Part shown: positions 6,152 to 11,738 of the stretch, piece after piece | How positions within the stretch are numbered: position 1 is the stretch's first letter | Layout of the letters: each line of letters opens with the position of its first letter | Assembly (NCBI GenBank): GCA_037446075.1 | Contig: JBBIJH010000077.1 | Span: 1-11,738 of the forward strand | DNA from: JBBIJH01 sp037446075 | GTDB taxonomy: Bacteria > Bacteroidota > Ignavibacteria > UBA10030 > JAHEZR01 | Length of the DNA: 11,738 nt | Reading direction: 5' to 3' | Position numbers and translations under genes: made by a program | Notes under the pieces: model-generated | Seen by the model: only the letters and a program-made list of their open reading frames with translations | Databases searched by the model: none | What the model was told of the DNA's origin: nothing

Positions 6152-7168
6152 ATGCTGAACTACATTTGGCTTGGCTTGATCATTGTCGGCCTCGTTGTTG
6201 CCGTCTCAGTGGACGTGCACGAACAGACAACAAACAAGTATCGGAACGGGATGGAGCTTGAAGCCGAGCTGCAGCTCGAGAGGCCGTTTGCTGAGGAAAT
6301 CACCTCGCCGCAGGACGCGATGTTGATCGTTGCGTCTGAAAGATTCAATACGATGTACAACGAATCCGTGGGCGCGGAGGTTGTCCTTCAGCCCGCGGCT
6401 GCGACTCTCCTGAAGGACGGGACGGGTACGATCATTCTTCACATCAACGACCAATCTCCACGAATTTGGAAGGAGATGAGCAATGCCGCGGTGACAAAGG
6501 ACAAGCTAACGGGGAAGATTGTCTCCTTCACACGCGCTGAGGATGAGAAGAGAATGAAAGTCGGTATTGTCTTCGAGCCGATCACGTTTGTGCGGATCAA
6601 AAGGGTGACGAAAGCGGCCTTCGATGCTGCCTCCACGGCGGTGACGATTGCATTTGGTCTGATTGGAATCATGGCACTCTGGTTAGGCATCATGAGGATC
6701 GCAGATGAAGCGGGCGCAGTGAAATTCCTTGCACGGCTGCTCCGTCCCGCGATGAAGTCTCTGTTTCCCGATGTCCCTTCGGATCATCCGGCGATCGGTT
6801 CGATGATCATGAATATCTCTGCCAATATGTTAGGCCTGAGCAATGCAGCGACTCCGCTTGGTCTCAAAGCGATGGACGAGTTGGAGAAGCTCAATCCAAG
6901 GAAAGGCGTAGCCACGAATGCGATGTGTACATTTCTTGCCATCAACACCGCTGGCCTTACTCTCATCCCCGCGACGGCAATCGCTGTACGCGCGGCTTCA
7001 GGCTCCGGAAATCCAACGATCATCGTGGGTACGACAATCGTAGGCGGTCTGTGTTCGACCACGGTCGGGATCATCTCGGCGAAACTCCTCCAGCGCCTGC
7101 CGATCTTTAAGAGACAAATCGAAGCTGAGAGTACACAATCGGAGCCCGCGGAGGAGGCCAAGCAATGA
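6152..7168 (+). CDS. spmA: SpmA-like nucleoside recognition (Gate) domain membrane protein
   Basis: An inner-membrane protein of 338 residues. Residues 3-20 form the first membrane helix (YIWLGLIIVGLVVAVSV). The SpmA/Gate core starts at about 152 (VTKAAFDAASTAVTIAFGLI) and carries LFPDVPSDHPAIGSMIMNIS, GLSNAATPLGLKAMDELEKL (228-247) and MCTFLAINTAGLTLIPATAI (258-277), all diagnostic of SpmA. In Bacillus subtilis SpmA (about 196 residues) and SpmB contribute to spore core dehydration. In non-sporulating lineages the role is unknown, though a transport function has been proposed for the Gate fold. Unlike the Bacillus protein, this one carries roughly 125 residues (about 24-150) between the first helix and the core, polar and strand-rich. 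The stop codon overlaps the spmB start by four bases, so the two are translationally coupled. Start chosen because MLNYIWLG fits the family N-terminus. Confidence 0.9.
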   Translation: MLNYIWLGLIIVGLVVAVSVDVHEQTTNKYRNGMELEAELQLERPFAEEITSPQDAMLIVASERFNTMYNESVGAEVVLQPAAATLLKDGTGTIILHINDQSPRIWKEMSNAAVTKDKLTGKIVSFTRAEDEKRMKVGIVFEPITFVRIKRVTKAAFDAASTAVTIAFGLIGIMALWLGIMRIADEAGAVKFLARLLRPAMKSLFPDVPSDHPAIGSMIMNISANMLGLSNAATPLGLKAMDELEKLNPRKGVATNAMCTFLAINTAGLTLIPATAIAVRAASGSGNPTIIVGTTIVGGLCSTTVGIISAKLLQRLPIFKRQIEAESTQSEPAEEAKQ

Positions 7169-7713
7169 CAGGCGAAATCCTGAAGAACCTGGTTGCCCTG
7201 TTCTCCATCGTCGCCATTCCGGCGCTCATCTTCGTATTTCTCGTCTGGGGAATCTTCAAGAGAGTGAAAGTCTATGAAGTGTTCGTGGAGGGGGCGAAAG
7301 AAGGATTCAGCGTCGCCATCCGCATCATTCCGTATCTTGTCGCGATGCTCGTCGGCATCGCGATCTTCCGTGCAAGTGGAGCGATGGATTACTTCACCAT
7401 TGCTCTCAATCCCATTACATCCCTCATTAGGTTCCCTGCAGAAGCTGTTCCGATGGCGCTCATGCGCCCTCTCTCTGGTAGCGGCTCGCTTGGGATCATG
7501 ACCGAGCTGATGAAAGTTTACGGGCCCGACTCGTTCATCGGCGTTCTGGCTTCAACGATCTATGGCAGCACCGAGACGACGTTCTATGTTCTTGCAGTCT
7601 ATTTCGGTTCAGTGAACATCAAGAAGATTCGCCACTCGCTTCCGGCAGGCCTGCTTGCCGATGTTGCAGGTATTCTCGGCGCGCTCTTCATCACTCGACT
7701 AATCTTTTCTTGA
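7165..7713 (+). CDS. spmB: SpmB-like nucleoside recognition (Gate) domain membrane protein
   Basis: The 182-residue product has the normal SpmB length. Features in order: a membrane helix at about 9-30, the conserved VKVYEVFVEGAKEGFSVAIR (34-53), IIPYLVAMLVGIAIFRASGA (54-73), MALMRPLSGSGSLGIMTEL (97-115), YGPDSFIGVLASTIYGSTET (119-138) and a final pair of hydrophobic segments. These motifs make the SpmB assignment secure. ATG 7165 overlaps the end of spmA (ATGA), the standard arrangement for the pair, and the two products probably act as one membrane complex. Substrate and role outside spore formers are unknown. A CTTGAG-ACTTTC-CTCAAG hairpin (7709-7726) spans the stop codon, but no T-run follows it. 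Confidence 0.92.
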   Translation: MTGEILKNLVALFSIVAIPALIFVFLVWGIFKRVKVYEVFVEGAKEGFSVAIRIIPYLVAMLVGIAIFRASGAMDYFTIALNPITSLIRFPAEAVPMALMRPLSGSGSLGIMTELMKVYGPDSFIGVLASTIYGSTETTFYVLAVYFGSVNIKKIRHSLPAGLLADVAGILGALFITRLIFS

Positions 7714-7858
7714 GACTTTCCTCAAGCAAGGAAACGGGGTTGCGGACGCTTCTCGGAAGTAAGAGCCTCCTCTGCGAGAAATCGGTCTCTCGAAATCACA
7801 GCGATGGCATTCTAACCGAATCGAGCCTTGTACTCGTCTGATCTGCCATCATATTTCC

Positions 7859-7887
7859 TTGCTTTTCACGACGTCGCTGAGTATATT
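7859..7887 (+). promoter_or_regulatory. Candidate promoter for proline dehydrogenase
   Basis: TTGCTT (7859-7864), a 17-bp spacer and TATATT (7882-7887) give a good -10 but only a half-matching -35. It would start transcription near 7895, about 68 nt before the ATG at 7963. A second -10-like TATACT (7953-7958) is too close to the start to serve a normal leader. Confidence 0.3.
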
Positions 7888-7962
7888 CTCCGTGCTCGAA
7901 AACCAATCAGAAGCCTGGCACTCAGATTTGCCGGAGCATCGCTCGCATCTGATATACTCCGA

Positions 7963-8871
7963 ATGAGCCTTTTCAACCGCCTTATTGTCTCTTCGCTTCC
8001 TGCCATCCCGAAGCCGATCGTTGGTTGGGTTGCAAGCCGTTACATCGCGGGCGCGCATCTCGAGAATGCAATTCAGGTTACTCGGAATCTGAATGCTCAG
8101 GGGATCTTGACCACTATCGACTTGCTTGGAGAGGATGTGACCAACCGCTCTCAGGCGATCTCCGCGAGGGAGGGCTGCAAAGAAGTTCTCAACGCCATTG
8201 CACGTGAGAGGATGGGTGCGAACCTTTCCCTGAAGCTCACGGAACTTGGTTTGAAGATTGACAAGGGCTTTTGCGAAGACAATCTTCGCCAAGTCCTTGA
8301 TCTCGCGAGGGAGAAGAAGAATTTCGTGCGCATCGACATGGAGGATCACACATGTACGGACGCGACAATCGAGATTTACCGTTCAACACGGAAGGATTTT
8401 GAAAACGTGGGCGTTGCGATTCAGGCTTACCTGAGGAGAAGCGAAAGCGATGTGAGCGAATTGGTTAAACAGAAGGCCAACATCCGACTCTGTAAAGGGA
8501 TCTACGTCGAGCCGGAGTCCATTGCATTCAAGACAAAAGATGAGATCAGAGAGAACTTTCTGAAGCTGCTCCGAATGATGCTCGAAGGCGGCTGCTACGT
8601 CGGCATCGCTACCCACGACGATTTCTTGATCGCTGGGGCGCGTCGGTTAACGTCGGAGCTGAGGATTGACCGTGACAGATTCGAATTCCAAACTCTCCTC
8701 GGGGTGAAACCAAGCATGAGGCAGATGCTGTTACGCGACGGCTTTCGGGTTCGAGTGTATGTTCCATTTGGAAGAGAGTGGTATCCTTATTGCGTCCGTC
8801 GGCTGAAAGAAAATCCCGAAATTGCTTCTCACGTCCTCAAATCCATCCTGACGAGAGATAATGTCAAGTAA
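7963..8871 (+). CDS. putA/prodh: Proline dehydrogenase (monofunctional, FAD-dependent)
   Basis: This enzyme oxidises L-proline to delta-1-pyrroline-5-carboxylate, passing electrons through FAD to the quinone pool, the first step of proline catabolism. The 302-residue product has the length of monofunctional PRODH. Conserved blocks along the beta8/alpha8 barrel are SLKLTELGL (89-97), RIDMEDHTCTD (123-133), AYLRRS (155-160), RLCKGIYVEP (175-184), ATHDD (216-220), FEFQTLLGV (240-248) and YVPFGREWYPYCVRRL (266-281). Arg279-Arg280 are the pair that binds the substrate carboxylate in this family. The frame is open back to a TTG at 7828, but ATG 7963 gives MSLFNRLIVSSLPAIPKPIV, the usual family N-terminus, so I choose it; there is no clear ribosome binding site. 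The partner P5C dehydrogenase is not in this window. The OPT transporter follows after 40 bp in the same direction. Confidence 0.93.
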   Translation: MSLFNRLIVSSLPAIPKPIVGWVASRYIAGAHLENAIQVTRNLNAQGILTTIDLLGEDVTNRSQAISAREGCKEVLNAIARERMGANLSLKLTELGLKIDKGFCEDNLRQVLDLAREKKNFVRIDMEDHTCTDATIEIYRSTRKDFENVGVAIQAYLRRSESDVSELVKQKANIRLCKGIYVEPESIAFKTKDEIRENFLKLLRMMLEGGCYVGIATHDDFLIAGARRLTSELRIDRDRFEFQTLLGVKPSMRQMLLRDGFRVRVYVPFGREWYPYCVRRLKENPEIASHVLKSILTRDNVK

Positions 8872-8911
8872 GAATCCTTGAGTTCCCAATCCACCACTTT
8901 CGGAGGAGCCT

Positions 8912-11068
8912 ATGGCAGCAAATGAGCCAGCAGCAGAGACGGCGGTAAAGTTTCAGCCATTTATTCCCGCGACGACGTCGGTGCGCGAGTTCAGCATCAA
9001 AGCTGTGGTACTGGGTGCGATCTTTGGGATCATCTTCGGGGCTGTTACGGTCTATCTCGGTCTGAGGGCTGGATTGACTGTCTCGGCGTCCATCCCGATT
9101 GCAGTTCTCTCCATTAGCTTGTTGCGGCTGCTTGGGAAAGGAACAATCCTCGAGAACAATATCGTCCAGACAACTGGGTCGGCGGGAGAGTCGGTTGCCG
9201 CAGGAGTGATCTTCACGCTGCCAGCTCTTATCTTCCTCGGGTTTCCGCTCGAATATACACGGATTTTCCTCCTTGCACTCATCGGAGGTTGGCTTGGCAT
9301 CCTTTTCATGATCCCCCTCCGTCGGCAGCTGATCGTAAAGGAGCACGGAAACCTCACTTACCCCGAGGGAACAGCATGCGCTGATGTCCTGGTTGCTGGC
9401 GAGAAGGGGGGATCATTCGCTGGTCGAGTCTTTGCCGGTTTGGGGCTCGGTGGCGCGTACGCTTTCCTCATGCACGCGATGGGATTTTGGCGCTCAACCC
9501 CCGAGTATCGGCCGAGCTGGTTTAATGGAGCTTCCATCAAAGCGGAAGTCACCCCCGAGTACCTTGGGGTCGGCTACATCATCGGTCCGAGGGTAGCAGG
9601 GACGATTTTCGCCGGAGGGGTATTCTCCTGGCTTCTGATGATCCCCGCGATTAAGTTTTTTGGCGGCAGACTGGAGACGCCCTTGTATCCGAGTACCATC
9701 CCCATCGGACAGATGGAGCCGAATCAGATCTGGGCGAGCTACATTCGACCGATGGGAGCAGGAGCCGTGGCAGCCGCGGGTCTCATCACGTTGATGCGAA
9801 CCATCCCGACGATCGTAGAATCTTTCAAAGCGAGCATGCGAGATTTTGCCGCCCGACGAGAGGCGAGGGTGGAAGCACGTTCACGCACGGAGGATGATCT
9901 TCCCATTACCATCGTCTTGGCTGGCTCAGCAGTCCTTGTGTTTGTCATCTGGGCACTACTCACATTCAAACCCATCCCGGGTGCCCAAACCGGCCTCGTA
10001 TCCAACCTGTTGGCCGGCCTCCTTGTTGTGATCTTCGGCTTCCTGTTCGTCACTGTCTCTTCGAGAATCGTGGGCCTGATCGGAAGCTCAGCGAATCCGA
10101 TCTCGGGAATGACGATTGCAACCTTGATGGCGACGAGTGCGCTAATCTTGATGGTGGGCTGGACGGGAGGCGCTTACAGCGCGTTAGCGTTGACAATCGG
10201 GGGAGTTGTGTGTGTTGCTGCGGCAAATGCGGGCGCCACGTCGCAGGATCTGAAGACGGGGTTTCTCGTGGGCGCAACGCCGTGGAAGCAGCAGACGGGC
10301 TTGGTGATTGGTGTTATGGCCTCTGTGTTTGTCATCGGCTTGACTCTCATGATGATGAACAGGGGCCTTTCAGAATACAAACCCCTTATGATGGCGTTGG
10401 ACATTGAGAAAATCCCAGAAGGCGTTCGAGTCGAGAGCAGAGATTTTCTCCATGAAGGGAAGACGTACTACTTGATCAATGCGATTGGTTCACCGACCGT
10501 GCCCGACGGGAAATACCTTTACAATCCCGAGACCAAGGTCATCGAAATTCAGTGGGTCCAGGGGATCGGCAGTGAGAGGGCCGCCGCGCCTCAAGCGCGA
10601 CTCATGGCGACAGTGATCAATGGAATCCTGAATCAGCAACTTCCCTGGGGACTTGTGCTTCTCGGAGTCTTTCTCGTCGTTGTGGTCGAGCTTCTCGGTG
10701 TGCGGTCTCTTGCTTTTGCAGTTGGATCGTACCTTTCAATCGCTACAACAATGGCGATCTTCACTGGTGGGGTTGTTCGGTGGCTCGCCGAGCGCGGCTC
10801 ACCCCACAAAGGGGGAGAGGAAGAGGTGAGTCCCGGCGCACTCTACTCCAGCGGCCTCATTGCGGGCGGCGCGATCTTCGGGCTCGCTGCGATCGGCATT
10901 GCACTTCTCGAAGAGGCAAAAGCGATTGAGCGCGGCACTTTCTTGATCGGTCCGAAGCTTCTCCCATGGCTTAGTGGCCAGCCTCTCTTCTCAGTTGTGA
11001 TGTTCCTGCTCCTGGCGGTTTCACTCTATCTCTTTGCAAAGAAGCCGATTGAAATGAAGTCGGGGTGA
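8912..11068 (+). CDS. OPT family oligopeptide transporter
   Basis: A 718-residue polytopic inner-membrane protein of the oligopeptide transporter (OPT/YSL) superfamily, which imports peptides or metal chelates with protons. Signature motifs are GLRAGLTVSASIPIAVLSI after the first helix, ENNIVQTTGSAGESVAAGVI (81-100), YPEGTACADVLVAGE (150-164), GYIIGPRVAGTIFAGG, NPISGMTIATLMATS, and TSQDLKTGFLVGATPWKQQT. Many hydrophobic segments, probably about 14-16, span the length. A basic loop (about 305-330) is probably cytosolic. A longer polar segment (about 490-560, with GKTYYLINAIGSPTVPDGKY) precedes AAAPQARLMATVINGIL and appears extra relative to the bacterial OPT proteins I recall. GGAGG at 8902-8906, five bases before ATG 8912, is the best ribosome binding site in the window. 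Spacing of 40 bp from proline dehydrogenase suggests one operon for uptake and use of peptides. The actual substrate is inferred. Confidence 0.93.
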   Translation: MAANEPAAETAVKFQPFIPATTSVREFSIKAVVLGAIFGIIFGAVTVYLGLRAGLTVSASIPIAVLSISLLRLLGKGTILENNIVQTTGSAGESVAAGVIFTLPALIFLGFPLEYTRIFLLALIGGWLGILFMIPLRRQLIVKEHGNLTYPEGTACADVLVAGEKGGSFAGRVFAGLGLGGAYAFLMHAMGFWRSTPEYRPSWFNGASIKAEVTPEYLGVGYIIGPRVAGTIFAGGVFSWLLMIPAIKFFGGRLETPLYPSTIPIGQMEPNQIWASYIRPMGAGAVAAAGLITLMRTIPTIVESFKASMRDFAARREARVEARSRTEDDLPITIVLAGSAVLVFVIWALLTFKPIPGAQTGLVSNLLAGLLVVIFGFLFVTVSSRIVGLIGSSANPISGMTIATLMATSALILMVGWTGGAYSALALTIGGVVCVAAANAGATSQDLKTGFLVGATPWKQQTGLVIGVMASVFVIGLTLMMMNRGLSEYKPLMMALDIEKIPEGVRVESRDFLHEGKTYYLINAIGSPTVPDGKYLYNPETKVIEIQWVQGIGSERAAAPQARLMATVINGILNQQLPWGLVLLGVFLVVVVELLGVRSLAFAVGSYLSIATTMAIFTGGVVRWLAERGSPHKGGEEEVSPGALYSSGLIAGGAIFGLAAIGIALLEEAKAIERGTFLIGPKLLPWLSGQPLFSVVMFLLLAVSLYLFAKKPIEMKSG

Positions 11069-11150
11069 GGGGGGACTAACATAGCTTGACGACAGGCCCT
11101 TGTGAGTACAAGCGGGTTTAAAGTTTCTGGGGCTGGCCTGTTTGCTTTTC

Positions 11151-11171
11151 TCCTAGAGGAGGGGGGACGTC
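11151..11171. repeat. Degenerate copy of the palindromic repeat, distal side of the DUF559 gene
   Basis: The 21 bases here match 11574-11594 of the full repeat at 15 positions and in the same orientation; both share the core AGGGGGGA(C/T)GTC. A short palindrome CTCCTAGAGGAG (11150-11161) replaces the hairpin of the full copy. It lies 2 bp beyond the DUF559 stop codon and could also contribute to ending the convergent OPT transcript, although no T-run follows. Confidence 0.45.
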
Positions 11172-11173
11172 AG

Positions 11174-11548
11174 TTAGCAGTGGGCTGCCAGTTCCTGAAT
11201 CTTGTTCTTGATTGCTTGCAACACACCGTCAAGGTCGTGATAGATCTCTGTGTTCAAGAAGCGAAGAAACTTGATTCCCAGTGCCTCAATGTATTGCTGA
11301 CGTTCACGGTCGTGTTCTTCTGCACCTTCGACAAAGTGCGTTTCCCCATCAACTTCGATAGCGAGTTTGAGCTTGGGACAGTAAAAGTCTAACACGTAGC
11401 GATCGACACTGTATTGGCGCAAGAAGCGATGGCCGAGCAACCGTCTGTTCTTCAAACGTATCCACAGCAGCACCTCCGCTTTCGTCATGTTCTTCCGGAG
11501 ATAACGACGTTTCTCTTGCTCGGACTTTCGCGTGTAGATTCTGCTCAT
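11174..11548 (-). CDS. DUF559 domain protein, Vsr-like/PD-(D/E)xK endonuclease fold
   Basis: A 124-residue cytosolic protein. The N-terminal helix LRKNMTKAEVLLWIRLKNRR and HRFLRQYSVDRYVLDFYCP lead to KLKLAIEVDGETHF, then DRERQQYIEALGIKFLRFLN and a final helix (DLDGVLQAIKNKIQEL). Asp54, Glu65 and Asp67, with His71, line up with the expected metal-binding and catalytic positions of the Vsr/restriction-endonuclease-like fold. The gene therefore looks intact, not decayed. The biological role of the family is not established; members are often scattered singly next to repeats. It lies 61 bp downstream of, and in the same direction as, the likely methylase end. It is bracketed by related palindromic repeats and converges with the OPT gene. 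No normal ribosome binding site; an AGGGGG from the repeat lies about 12 bases before ATG. Confidence 0.9.
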   Translation of the reverse strand: MSRIYTRKSEQEKRRYLRKNMTKAEVLLWIRLKNRRLLGHRFLRQYSVDRYVLDFYCPKLKLAIEVDGETHFVEGAEEHDRERQQYIEALGIKFLRFLNTEIYHDLDGVLQAIKNKIQELAAHC

Positions 11549-11557
11549 AAGTATTCG

Positions 11558-11611
11558 AACCCCCTATCCCCCCTTCGTAAGAAGGGGGGATGTCCGAAGG
11601 ACAGGGGGGTT
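11558..11611. repeat. 54-bp palindromic element with two internal hairpins
   Basis: The outer arms AACCCCC (11558-11564) and GGGGGTT (11605-11611) are perfectly complementary. Inside lie hairpin one, CCCCCCTTC-GTAA-GAAGGGGGG (11568-11589, extendable by T67-A90 and A66-T91), and hairpin two, TGTCC-GAA-GGACA (11591-11603). The whole can fold as a three-way junction. On the minus strand its first two bases are the AA of the TAA stop of the upstream methylase gene, and it ends 10 bp before the DUF559 start codon. It has no run of Ts like a normal terminator, though it could still block or end transcription. Confidence 0.85.
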
Positions 11612-11738
11612 AGACACTCCTCCCCTTCTTCAATCTATTCTGCACCAACTCACACACTGCCCAATACACTTCCTTCCGCTCGCCTTCGGTGAGACCGAGC
11701 GCATCAAACACGACATCATCCAACGCCTTGCGGTCCGG
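11610..11738 (-). CDS. C-terminus of a probable N6-adenine DNA methylase (partial, runs off the window)
   Basis: The minus strand is open from the window edge to a TAA at 11610-11612, giving 42 residues with the pattern RKALDDVVFDALGL, TEGERKEVYWAVCELV and QNRLKKGRSV. I recall this tail from class I SAM-dependent DNA methylases of restriction-modification systems (N-6 DNA methylase/Eco57I-like), where it forms a terminal helical segment. No catalytic motif lies within the window, so the assignment rests on this short tail. The stop codon overlaps the palindromic repeat, and the DUF559 gene follows in the same direction. Too short to tell whether the methylase is intact. Confidence 0.55.
   Translation of the reverse strand, partial: PDRKALDDVVFDALGLTEGERKEVYWAVCELVQNRLKKGRSV

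Noticed and set aside
7828..7962. Upstream TTG start for proline dehydrogenase
   Set aside because: It adds 45 residues not typical of the family; ATG 7963 gives the usual MSLFNRLIV N-terminus.
11102..11392. 96-codon plus-strand ORF
   Set aside because: Antisense to the well-supported DUF559 gene, whose conserved motifs explain this stretch.
1..11738. CRISPR array, tRNA, rRNA, insertion sequence with transposase
   Set aside because: No regularly spaced repeats, cloverleaf with CCA-type end, rRNA segments or transposase/integrase motifs were seen on either strand.

Overview
The window looks like a scaffold from a draft or metagenome-assembled genome of the Bacteroidota/Ignavibacteriota (FCB) group. 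Three things point there. Two secreted proteins end in a type IX secretion (T9SS) type A sorting domain with the 'NYPNPFNP' signature. A DUF5683-type envelope protein is present. Base composition is moderate, with weak Shine-Dalgarno use except before the transporter gene. A run of ten Ns (4952-4961) marks an unresolved scaffold join. The lineage is inferred from protein families, not proven.

Layout, left to right. 3-380 is a RidA enamine/imine deaminase. 387-597 is a degenerate inverted-repeat element filling the gap to a DUF5683 protein (610-1236). After about 560 bp with no convincing gene but a good promoter comes a secreted T9SS cargo protein (1800-3242), closed by a strong intrinsic terminator (3273-3305). 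A second T9SS cargo protein with a different N-terminal part and the same C-terminal modules follows (3678-5964). It is interrupted by the gap, and the ~55 bases just right of the Ns look foreign. Next is a two-gene operon of SpmA-like and SpmB-like nucleoside-recognition ('Gate') membrane proteins (6152-7713), behind a near-consensus promoter. Then come proline dehydrogenase (7963-8871) and an OPT-family oligopeptide transporter (8912-11068), probably co-transcribed. On the minus strand at the right edge are the C-terminus of a likely N6-adenine DNA methylase (11610-11738, partial) and a small DUF559 endonuclease-like gene (11174-11548). The DUF559 gene is bracketed by related palindromic G/C-run repeats.

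How the parts relate. The T9SS proteins are probably exported across the outer membrane for surface display or release. The OPT transporter and proline dehydrogenase suggest import of peptides and oxidation of proline, as expected of a peptide-consuming heterotroph. The SpmA/B pair is a conserved inner-membrane unit of unknown function outside spore formers; this SpmA carries a ~125-residue insert after its first membrane helix. The most unusual stretches are the repeat-flanked DUF559 gene whose repeat overlaps the stop codon of the methylase, a palindromic insert translated in frame inside the first T9SS protein, and the suspected chimeric segment at the gap. No complete new defence or mobile system can be shown from this window alone.
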